Shown piece by piece: positions 9,501 to 17,518 of a stretch of DNA of 32,491 nt (its first letter is position 1; every line of letters begins with the position of its first letter). Below the pieces are notes generated by a model. The model did no database searches and was not told where the DNA came from. It was given only the letters and a program-made list of their open reading frames with translations. This stretch comes from Pseudomonadota bacterium (GTDB lineage Bacteria; Pseudomonadota; Gammaproteobacteria; Burkholderiales; Burkholderiaceae_C). The stretch spans positions 10,562 through 43,052 of the forward strand of contig JAJZHH010000008.1 in assembly GCA_021804595.1 (NCBI GenBank), written 5' to 3'. The translations under genes were made by a program, and so were the position numbers.

Positions 9501-11809
9501 AATTCGTCGTCGTCTGCGAGAACCTCGACCGCGAACGCCACCTCGACGAACTCGGCGTCGCGCTCGATCGGCTTCACGGTGCGGTAGGCGCGCCGTTCGA
9601 CCTCGGCGACGGCCGCCGCGCGCAAGTCGGCATGACGATGGGCCTGGCCTGTTACCCGGTCGACGCCAGCGAGCCCGACGCGTTGCTGCGGCTGGCCGAT
9701 GCGGCGATGTACGCCAACAAGCTGCACAAGCTCGACCGCGCCAGCTGGTGGCGCGTCGGCACGGACGCCGAGACGGCCGACGGCGACAGCCGCGAGGCTG
9801 CGTTCGACCTGTTCGGCGTCGAAGCCGACGCACTGCTGGAATCGCTCGACGCGACGCTGCTCGACTCGCTGGCGGCCGAGCTGGTCGATGCACTCGCCGG
9901 TGACACGGCGGCGGCCGACGCGCGTGAGTCCATCCTGCGCGAGCTCGACCCCGCCGAACTCGCCGGCGCCGCGCGCGCGCTGGCCGCGCATCTGCGCGGT
10001 CTGCTGCGCCCGCGCACGACACGCGAGGCGCTGCAGGCCGGTGCCCGCGCGCTGGGCCGTACGCACGCGCTGGCCGGGGTATCAGCGGCCAGCATCGAGG
10101 AGGCCTTCGGCGTCTACGAGGACTTGCTGCGCGCCAGGCTGGAGGGCGCGCTGATCTCGTCGCGCCGGCGCTACCGCGTGCTGCGCGTGGCCACCGGACG
10201 ACTGCGGCTGGACCTGCAGACGCAGCTGGTCGCGATCGGGCAGACCTCGGCGCGCTATTTCGCGCTGCTCGAGCACTCGGGCAACACCGCGCAGCGCTGG
10301 GTCGACGTGCTGCCGGCGATGCTGCGCCAGCTGGGCGAGCTTCCCGGAGTGCGCCACGCCGTCGTGTTCCGCCCCGACGCGCACGGCACGCTGCGCGACG
10401 AGGCGGGGGTTGGCGCCGACTACGAAGCGTTGGCGGCGCGCATGCGCGGCAGCCGTCTGCACTTGACCCAGGACGACGCCGTCGACGAACTGCGCGAGCC
10501 GGTCGCGCTGGCCTGGTTCACGCGCCAGGTGCAGACCGTCGGCGCGCTCGCGCGCGATGGCCGGCTGGCGCACTGGCACGAGCTCGCGCGCGACGCCGGC
10601 TGGCGCAGCGCGGCGTGCGTGCCGATCGCCAGCGGCGACGACACCGACAGCGTGCTGGTGCTGTTCGGTGCCTACCCCCAGCAGTTCTCGTCGGACTGGA
10701 TGCGTTCGTGGCTCGAGCTGCTTCGAAACGGCATCGGCTCGCAATTCGCCGCATCCGCGCGCGGCCACCGCGCGATCGCGCCCGAGCGCCGCCGCGCACT
10801 GCGCGAGCTGCTGCACGGGCGCGGACTGCGCATGTGGGTGCAGCCCATCGTCGACCTGCAAAGCGGTGCGGTGACCAAGGTCGAGGCCTTGGCGCGGCTG
10901 CACGCGGCCGACGACGAAGTACTGCTGCCGGCGCAGTTCCTGCCCGCGTTCGGCGAGCAGGAGCTGCAGTCGCTGTTCCTGCAGGGCCTGGAACAGGCGC
11001 TCGACACCGTCCACGGCTGGCGCGAGGCGGGGCTCGACGTCGAGATCGCCATCAACCTGCCGCCGTCGACCCTGGCTCATCCCGATTGTGCGTCGTGGAT
11101 CGAGCAGGCGCTGCGCCGGGCCCAGGTCGGCGCGCGCCAGCTGGTGGTCGAAGTCCTCGAGAACGAAGAGATCGACCGCGCGCGCAGCGACGAGGCGATC
11201 TACGCGCTGGGCGCGCTCGGCGTGCGTCTGGCGCTCGACGACCTCGGCGCCGGCTACAACAGCCTGACGCGACTGGCCGCGCTGCCGATCGACACCGTCA
11301 AGATCGATCAGGGCCTGCTGCGCGGGCTGCGCGGCGATCCGGTGAAGACCGTGCGACTGCTCGCGACGCTGCTGCGCCTGGGCCAGCAGTTCGCGCTGCG
11401 CACCGTCGTCGAAGGCCTGGAAACCGACGACCACGTCGAGGCGGCGCAGCTGCTCGGCGCGCAGTTCGGTCAGGGCTATGCGCTGGCGCGGCCGATGCCG
11501 GCGGCCGATTTCCCGGCGTGGATGCGCGCCCGCGCTGCGCCGCGTCCGGCCGCCGACGGCGCGCTGCGCAGTTGGCTGGGCGCGCTGACCCATCAATGGG
11601 TCGCCGCGCGCGACCCGCTGCGGCTGCACGAGCCCGGCGTGCTCGAGTCGTGTGCGCTGACACGCTTCCTGCGCGAACGTGGAATCGACGACGCGCGAGT
11701 GCTCGACTGGCACGCGCGCGTGCACCTCGCCGCCCCCTCGCCGCAGCGAGACGACGCCGCCGAGGCCTTGCTGCAATGGCTGGCGCGTCGCGTCGCCGCG
11801 CCCGACTGA
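6527..11809 (+). CDS. Multidomain sensory GGDEF-EAL protein (TM / periplasmic sensor / TM / GAF / LOV-like PAS / PAS / GAF / GGDEF / helical middle domain / GAF / EAL / CZB-like tail)
   Basis: Open frame 6356-11809. Probable GTG start at 6527 just before the first TM (VTLQRPLRALAHSSLLALAALLAPWLALTALAAGLL); upstream in-frame ATG at 6356 gives a low-quality Arg-rich extension. RRGDFLARVGGDEFVVV (GGDEF with RxxD) and VEALARL...INLPPSTL...LALDDLGAGYNSL...VKIDQGLL...VVEGLET (EAL). Confidence 0.9.
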   Translation: MTLQRPLRALAHSSLLALAALLAPWLALTALAAGLLRHEADAVRREIDTRARTQAIALAQLVAGRLNTQYRELQFAGVALLGLHDDPRHPDANTVRTLREFASLHPNLYAFNVQGADGNTIIWSTHPQSARPITAARGFTALTAQPDFLLGRERLATRALQSNASHGWSSGHVITMRVRVRGADGSTRYFVGSPYRVEDLLQTAALRGAPWRLRVVDRRDGATIGQIDAHGVEFRRRGGAAADAPGATVAVPGYPLEVRANAPAAYVSALLRRTLTPLAWWFGALLAVLGASSAFVGLLLRRLAARNAALAHASTLLQRSGELQSFLAQVNQAAARLDDEAVFLDELCRRAIDDGRLALAFVGRPRADGTLEFVAGAGQTDYLDGLLISIAPDRAEGRGPAGCAWRDGRAYFNASFASAPLVPWRERAARFGLQASAALPIRRDGASWAVLILCRGDDVAFDPPMQRLLLELADDVGHGLERIAHRQRLRLLDTAVAALSDGLTIADPQHRLIFVNAAFTTITGYRRDEVLGRSAALLQGRGSDAEVVARIGQALRDGIRFDGELLNRRRDGTPFWNHLHIDPVRNAQGDLTHYIGIQHDASREREALDLQQALLANAQSGILIARHRAIVAANSAMAEMLGCAPAELIGREARRLYADDTEAARVGAAYATLREQRWVALSGVRLRRADGAAPLCDLHGRLLSDGETSVWTFIDVTEREAQAQRLQRAQRVYRALLAAADALLQSASDSEMIERLCASLLDGTDFSAIWLVRPDAQGVFGTLGRASATAAGLAFLDALRVSLDDPRALVARAWREQSTTIHLDHPAAHAGTEHADALRRLDWNCALATPVPRAQRPWGVLAFTSNAAGGFDDVTRAACEQVAALLGHGLDEVDRKHALQALQSAESQRARTDALTGLPNRLALDEYLPGALARAERRQSVLAVGMLDLDDFKPVNDTFGHAAGDALLRAFADALRARLRRGDFLARVGGDEFVVVCENLDRERHLDELGVALDRLHGAVGAPFDLGDGRRAQVGMTMGLACYPVDASEPDALLRLADAAMYANKLHKLDRASWWRVGTDAETADGDSREAAFDLFGVEADALLESLDATLLDSLAAELVDALAGDTAAADARESILRELDPAELAGAARALAAHLRGLLRPRTTREALQAGARALGRTHALAGVSAASIEEAFGVYEDLLRARLEGALISSRRRYRVLRVATGRLRLDLQTQLVAIGQTSARYFALLEHSGNTAQRWVDVLPAMLRQLGELPGVRHAVVFRPDAHGTLRDEAGVGADYEALAARMRGSRLHLTQDDAVDELREPVALAWFTRQVQTVGALARDGRLAHWHELARDAGWRSAACVPIASGDDTDSVLVLFGAYPQQFSSDWMRSWLELLRNGIGSQFAASARGHRAIAPERRRALRELLHGRGLRMWVQPIVDLQSGAVTKVEALARLHAADDEVLLPAQFLPAFGEQELQSLFLQGLEQALDTVHGWREAGLDVEIAINLPPSTLAHPDCASWIEQALRRAQVGARQLVVEVLENEEIDRARSDEAIYALGALGVRLALDDLGAGYNSLTRLAALPIDTVKIDQGLLRGLRGDPVKTVRLLATLLRLGQQFALRTVVEGLETDDHVEAAQLLGAQFGQGYALARPMPAADFPAWMRARAAPRPAADGALRSWLGALTHQWVAARDPLRLHEPGVLESCALTRFLRERGIDDARVLDWHARVHLAAPSPQRDDAAEALLQWLARRVAAPD

Positions 11810-11812
11810 CGC

Positions 11813-11835
11813 CGCCGCGGCTCAGTCCCGCGGCG
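11813..11835. terminator. Stem-loop between convergent GGDEF-EAL gene and methyltransferase
   Basis: CGCCGCGG-CTCAGTC-CCGCGGCG, perfect 8-bp stem, overlaps end of the methyltransferase gene. Confidence 0.45.
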
Positions 11836-12610
11836 CTCGCGTCGCGCGATGGAACGCGACCATGCCGCCCCAGACGCTTTTGCGGCAGCGCACGTCGGCG
11901 AAGCCGACCAGGCGCAGCACCGACGACAACTCCTCGGCGGTGTAGAAGTTGCTGATCGCGAGTTTGAAGTAGTCACGGCACTGGCGGGACGACGCGCTGG
12001 AGCCGAAGATCATCGCGGTCCATGCGACCGAAACGTGCAGAAACGCCAGATAGAGCCGCTCGATCACGCGCCGCCTCGGTTTGAGCATGTCGCAGTGATA
12101 GAACACGCCGCCGGGCTTGAGCACGCGCCGGATCTCGGGCAGCACGCGGTCGAGCTGCAAGTGGCGCGACGCCGCCTGCAGCGTGACCGCGTCGAAGGTC
12201 TCGTCGGCGAACGGCAGCCGGTGCACGTCGCCGATGCGGCTGTCGATCGCGACCCGGTAGTGCCGCGCGCGCCGCTGGCCCTCGTCCTGCATCTCGCGGC
12301 TGCGATCGATCGCGGTGACGCGGATTTCCGGCTGCCGGCGCAGCAACCGGATGCCGACGTCGTTGGTCCCGGCGCATACGTCGAGCAGCTTGTCACCCGG
12401 CGCGAGGCGCACGGTGCGGACGAACTGCCAGGCCCACACCTCCCACAGGCCGAAGCTGGCGACGACGTTGCCGGCGCGGTAGTACGACGGCACGTCCTTG
12501 AACACATCGGGTATCACCGCCGCCCAGGTGCGCGCGAACAGCGTGCGCCGACGCTGCTCGCGCCGCTCGAAGTCGGCCCTGCCGAGCACCGCCGATTCGT
12601 CTGCCGCCAT
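11822..12610 (-). CDS. UbiE-like class I SAM-dependent methyltransferase
   Basis: LAPGDKLLDVCAGTNDVGIRLLRRQPEIRVTAIDRSREMQDEG...VHRLPFADETFDAVTLQAASRHLQLDRVLPEIRRVLKPGGVFYHCDMLKP: UbiE-like Rossmann methyltransferase motifs, diverged. Confidence 0.85.
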   Translation of the reverse strand: MAADESAVLGRADFERREQRRRTLFARTWAAVIPDVFKDVPSYYRAGNVVASFGLWEVWAWQFVRTVRLAPGDKLLDVCAGTNDVGIRLLRRQPEIRVTAIDRSREMQDEGQRRARHYRVAIDSRIGDVHRLPFADETFDAVTLQAASRHLQLDRVLPEIRRVLKPGGVFYHCDMLKPRRRVIERLYLAFLHVSVAWTAMIFGSSASSRQCRDYFKLAISNFYTAEELSSVLRLVGFADVRCRKSVWGGMVAFHRATRAPRD

Positions 12611-12711
12611 CGCCCCACCCTCCGACCGAGTCGCGCCGCTGGCTGGACGCCGCGACGCCGCATGCTGCCAACGACGTGGAGTGAAGATACATCCGGCCGC
12701 ACCCGTGCGGC

Positions 12712-12766
12712 GCGCAAGCGCCCAGGCGCTTGCGCTGGGTCAAGCGCGCCGCCTCGCGGCGGCGCG
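12712..12766 (-). terminator. Two strong hairpins downstream of gdhA
   Basis: GCGCAAGCGC-CCAG-GCGCTTGCGC (12712-12735) and CGCGCCGCC-TCGC-GGCGGCGCG (12745-12766), immediately 3' of the gdhA stop on the minus strand. Confidence 0.55.
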
Positions 12767-12777
12767 GCGAGACCGCT

Positions 12778-14088
<1,311 letters not shown>

Positions 14089-14184
14089 GGAAGGATCTGA
14101 ACGGGTTGTCGAAAGGGGAATGGGGCGAGGTGACGCCCCATGGACAGGGACCGCGCCAGCTCGTGGCCGAGCGCGGACTTCGGC

Positions 14185-14214
14185 ACTATAAGCACGCTCG
14201 CCCGAGCGTTCCAA
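14185..14214 (-). promoter_or_regulatory. Predicted sigma70 promoter of gdhA with an inverted repeat in the spacer
   Basis: Minus strand: TTGGAA-N18-TATAGT; spacer contains ACGCTCG-CC-CGAGCGT (14194-14209 on + strand, abutting the -35). Confidence 0.55.
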
Positions 14215-14234
14215 TGCCGTTTGGGGATAATGTC

Positions 14235-14249
14235 ATGCAAAATTTGCAT
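14235..14249. promoter_or_regulatory. LysR box (T-N11-A, perfect dyad)
   Basis: ATGCAAAATTTGCAT: 7-bp perfect arms around one central base, in the divergent gdhA/lysR intergenic region. Confidence 0.7.
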
Positions 14250-14269
14250 AAAACCCGAGCTCGCCTCTG

Positions 14270-15184
14270 ATGGACACGAAATGGCTTGAGGACTTCATCA
14301 CGCTGGCGGAAACGCGTTCTTTCTCTCGCGCGGCCGAATTGCGCAACGTCACCCAACCCGCGTTCTCGCGCCGCATCCAGGCCCTCGAAGCCTGGGTCGC
14401 GACCGCGCTGGTCGACCGCACGACCTACCCGACACGGCTGACCGCAGCCGGCGAGACCTTTCATGCGCAGGCGCTGGCGATGCTGTCGCAGTTGAGCGAG
14501 ACGCGCGCGCTGCTGCGCGGCCACGAGCGCCAGGACGCCGGCATCGTCGACATCGCGATGCCGCATACGCTGGCGCTGACCTTCTTCCCGCCGTGGCTCA
14601 AGGAGCTGGAAGCCAGCACCGGCGCGCTCGACACCCGCGTCACCGCGCTGAACGTGCACGATGCGGTGATCCGCCTGGTCGACGGCGGCGCCGACCTGGC
14701 GCTGGTCTACCACCACCCGCGCCAGCCGGTTCAGCTCGACCCGTCGCGCTACCAGATGCTGCAGCTGGGCAGCGAGGCCATCTATCCCTACGCGCGCTGC
14801 GACGCCGCCGGCCAGCCGCTGCTGCGCCTGCCCGGCGCGCCGGGACAGCCGGTGCCCTTCCTCGCCTACGCGCCCAACGCCTACCTCAAACGCATGGTCG
14901 ACCTCATCGTCGACGGCATGCAGCCACGCCCGCTGCTGCACACGCGCTGCGAGACCGACATGGCCGAGGGCTTGAAGGCGATGGTGCTCGAAGGCCACGG
15001 CGTCGCCTTCCTGCCGGAAAGCGCTGTGCGCCGCGAACTGCGCCAGCGCCAGCTCGCCTGCGCCGGCGCCGAATACTCGATGCGCATGGACATCAGGCTG
15101 TACCGCGAACGCGGCCGCTCGCGCAAGGACGCGGTCGAGGCGTTGTGGGAGACCTTGTCGGCGCGACTCGGGGCGCCGGCGTGA
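14270..15184 (+). CDS. LysR family transcriptional regulator, divergent from gdhA
   Basis: MDTKWLEDFITLAETRSFSRAAELRNVTQPAFSRRIQALEAWVATALVDRTTYPTRLTAAGE: LysR HTH and effector domain. Confidence 0.93.
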   Translation: MDTKWLEDFITLAETRSFSRAAELRNVTQPAFSRRIQALEAWVATALVDRTTYPTRLTAAGETFHAQALAMLSQLSETRALLRGHERQDAGIVDIAMPHTLALTFFPPWLKELEASTGALDTRVTALNVHDAVIRLVDGGADLALVYHHPRQPVQLDPSRYQMLQLGSEAIYPYARCDAAGQPLLRLPGAPGQPVPFLAYAPNAYLKRMVDLIVDGMQPRPLLHTRCETDMAEGLKAMVLEGHGVAFLPESAVRRELRQRQLACAGAEYSMRMDIRLYRERGRSRKDAVEALWETLSARLGAPA

Positions 15185-15224
15185 GCGCTGCGCCACGCGC
15201 GGCGATCGCTTATGCTTGCCGCCG

Positions 15225-16040
15225 ATGGACACCCTGCCCCGTACCCAGCTGATCCGCGGCCCGAAGTCGCTGCTGGCCGCCCATGTGCGCGGCGCCGACG
15301 ACGCCCCGGCCGTCGTGCTGTCGCATTCGCTGCTGACTTCGAGCGCGATGTGGGACGTGCAGGCAGCACGGCTGGCCGCGCGCGGCTGGCGCGTGGTCGC
15401 GCTCGACACCCGCGGCCACGGTGCATCGCCGCCGGCACCACCCCCTTACCGCATCGGCGAGCTGGTCGACGACGTCGTCGCGGTGCTCGACGCGCTGGCC
15501 ATCGAACGCGCGCACTATGTCGGGCTGTCGCTGGGCGGCATGATCGGCTTCGGCCTGGGCATCGAACACCCCGAGCGCGTGCTCAGCCTGGTGCTGTGCG
15601 ACACCCGCGCCGACGCACCGCCGGCCTACGCCGCGCCGTGGGACGCGCGCATCGCGCTGGCCCGCGCCGAAGGCTGCGCGGCGCTGGCCGAAGCAACGCT
15701 GGAGCGCTGGTTCGGTCGCGCCTTCGTCGACGCGCACGCCGACGTCGCCGCGGCGATCGGCCAGCTGATCGCGGCCACCCCGGTCGACGGCTTCGAAGGC
15801 TGCGCGCGCGCGATCCAGGGACTGGACTGGCTGGCCCGCGTCGAGCGCATCGCGGCGCCGACCACGCTGCTGGTCGGCGAGCGCGACGGCGACCTGCCGC
15901 AGGTGCTGGCCGGGCTGCGCGGACGCATCGCCGGCGCCGAGCTCGAAGTCATCGCCGACGCCGGCCACCTGGCCAACGTCGACCAGCCCGAACGTTTCAA
16001 CGCGGCGCTGCTGCGCCACTTCGCGCGCGTGGCGGGCTGA
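15225..16040 (+). CDS. Alpha/beta fold hydrolase (3-oxoadipate enol-lactonase-like)
   Basis: VVLSHSLLTSSAMWDVQAARLAARGWRVVALDTRGHGASPPAPPPYRIGELVDDVVAVLDAL...YVGLSLGGMIGFGLG (nucleophile elbow) ... ADAGHLANVDQPERFN. Confidence 0.88.
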   Translation: MDTLPRTQLIRGPKSLLAAHVRGADDAPAVVLSHSLLTSSAMWDVQAARLAARGWRVVALDTRGHGASPPAPPPYRIGELVDDVVAVLDALAIERAHYVGLSLGGMIGFGLGIEHPERVLSLVLCDTRADAPPAYAAPWDARIALARAEGCAALAEATLERWFGRAFVDAHADVAAAIGQLIAATPVDGFEGCARAIQGLDWLARVERIAAPTTLLVGERDGDLPQVLAGLRGRIAGAELEVIADAGHLANVDQPERFNAALLRHFARVAG

Positions 16041-16046
16041 AGCCGA

Positions 16047-16063
16047 GCGCGACGATGTCGCGC
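16047..16063. terminator. Stem-loop between convergent hydrolase and MFS genes
   Basis: GCGCGAC-GAT-GTCGCGC, perfect 7-bp stem. Confidence 0.45.
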
Positions 16064-16086
16064 CAGCGCCGATGCATGGCGTCGCC

Positions 16087-17367
16087 TCAGCCCGCGGCCA
16101 ACGCCGCCGGCCCGGCGCTGCCGCGAATGCGCAGCACCAGCACCGACGCGACCAGCCCCAGTGCGCCGAACGCGATCGTGCAGACGGTGTAGGTGCCGAA
16201 GTCGGCGCGCATGATGCCGCCGGTCAAGGCCGCGAACGCGGCGCCGATCTGATGCCCGGCGACGACCCAGCCGAACACGATCGGCGCCCTGGCGCTGCCG
16301 AATACGTCGTGCGTCAGCCGCACGGTGGGCGGCACCGTCGCCACCCAGTCCAGGCCGTAGAACAACGCGAACACCGACAGGCCGGTGTCGCCCATGCCGA
16401 AGGAATACGGCAGGTAGATCAGCGCCAGGCCGCGCAGCGCGTAATAGCCGAACAGCAGCTTGCGACTGCTGTAACGGTCGGACAGCCAACCCGACAGCGT
16501 CGTGCCGAGCAGGTCGAGCGCGCCCATGCTGGCGAGGATGCCGGCGCCCTGCACCGGCGTCAGCCCATGGTCGCCGCACATCGCGATGAAGAAAGTCCCG
16601 ATGTAGCCGTTGGTGGTCGCGCCGCAAATGAAGAAGCTGAAGAACAGCAACCAGAACTCACGCACCTTCGCCGCTTCGCGCAAGGTCGCGAAGGCCATCG
16701 CGATCGGGTTGCCGCGCGGCGTCTGCGCCAGCGTGGCGGCGTCGGCCGCCTCGCCGAAGCGTGGCAGGCCCAGCGTGGCCGGCTGCTCCGGCATCAGCGC
16801 ATAGACCAGCGGAATGACGATCGCGGCGCCGCCGGCCACGGTCCAGATCACCGGGCGCCAGCCGAAGTGCTCGGCGATGTAGGCCAGCCCCGGCAGGAAG
16901 ACGAGTTGCCCGGTGGCCGAGCTCGCCGTCAGCAAACCCATCGCCAGACCGCGCCGGGCGACGAACCAGCGATTGACCACGACTGCGCCGAGGGTCATCG
17001 CGGTGACACCGGTGGCCCCGCCGACGACCAGCCCCCAGATCAGCCACATCTGCCAGCTGTGCCGCATCCAGGCGGAACACGCCACCGCCACCGCCAGCGC
17101 CCCGAGCGCGCTCAGCACGGTCCGGCGCAGGCCGAAATGCTGCATCGCCGCGGCCGCGAAAGGCCCCATCAAGCCGAACAGCGCGAGGTTGAGCGACAAG
17201 GCCCCGGAGATGCTCGCCAGGTTCCAGCCGAAGCTGGTCTGCAGCGGTACCAGCATCACGCTGGGCGCGGCACGCGTTCCGGCCGTGATCAGCATGACCA
17301 GGAAGGTCACACCCAGCACGACCCAGGCGTAATGGAAGCGAAGACGACGGTGCGCGGCGACGAACAT
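16087..17367 (-). CDS. MFS transporter
   Basis: ~12 hydrophobic segments; MFVAAHRRLRFHYAWVVLGVTFLVMLITAGTRAAPSVMLVPLQTSFGW...GWLSDRYSSRKLLFGYYALRG. Confidence 0.9.
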   Translation of the reverse strand: MFVAAHRRLRFHYAWVVLGVTFLVMLITAGTRAAPSVMLVPLQTSFGWNLASISGALSLNLALFGLMGPFAAAAMQHFGLRRTVLSALGALAVAVACSAWMRHSWQMWLIWGLVVGGATGVTAMTLGAVVVNRWFVARRGLAMGLLTASSATGQLVFLPGLAYIAEHFGWRPVIWTVAGGAAIVIPLVYALMPEQPATLGLPRFGEAADAATLAQTPRGNPIAMAFATLREAAKVREFWLLFFSFFICGATTNGYIGTFFIAMCGDHGLTPVQGAGILASMGALDLLGTTLSGWLSDRYSSRKLLFGYYALRGLALIYLPYSFGMGDTGLSVFALFYGLDWVATVPPTVRLTHDVFGSARAPIVFGWVVAGHQIGAAFAALTGGIMRADFGTYTVCTIAFGALGLVASVLVLRIRGSAGPAALAAG

Positions 17368-17518
17368 CGGGCGACGGGTTCGAGAACGAAGCCGCCATTG
17401 TCGTGGAAGCCGCGACCGCCCGCCGGCCGAGCAGCGTCACCGGCAGTTGCCCGTAGCGTGGCAGCCGCGTCGATCAGGTCCGCGGAACCAACTCACCTCG
17501 GGTGAGCGCGGCCTGGAT

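Noticed and set aside
6563-10066. 1167-aa minus-strand ORF antisense to the GGDEF-EAL gene
   Set aside because: Translation is Arg/Ala/Gln/Val-rich without recognisable domains; long antisense frames are expected opposite GC-rich genes with strong third-position GC. The + strand frame has clear domain motifs.
10082-11776. 564-aa minus-strand ORF opposite the EAL domain
   Set aside because: Shadow ORF; the EAL motif frame is on the + strand.
16072-17505. 477-aa + strand ORF opposite the MFS transporter
   Set aside because: Shadow ORF; the MFS frame on the minus strand is convincing.
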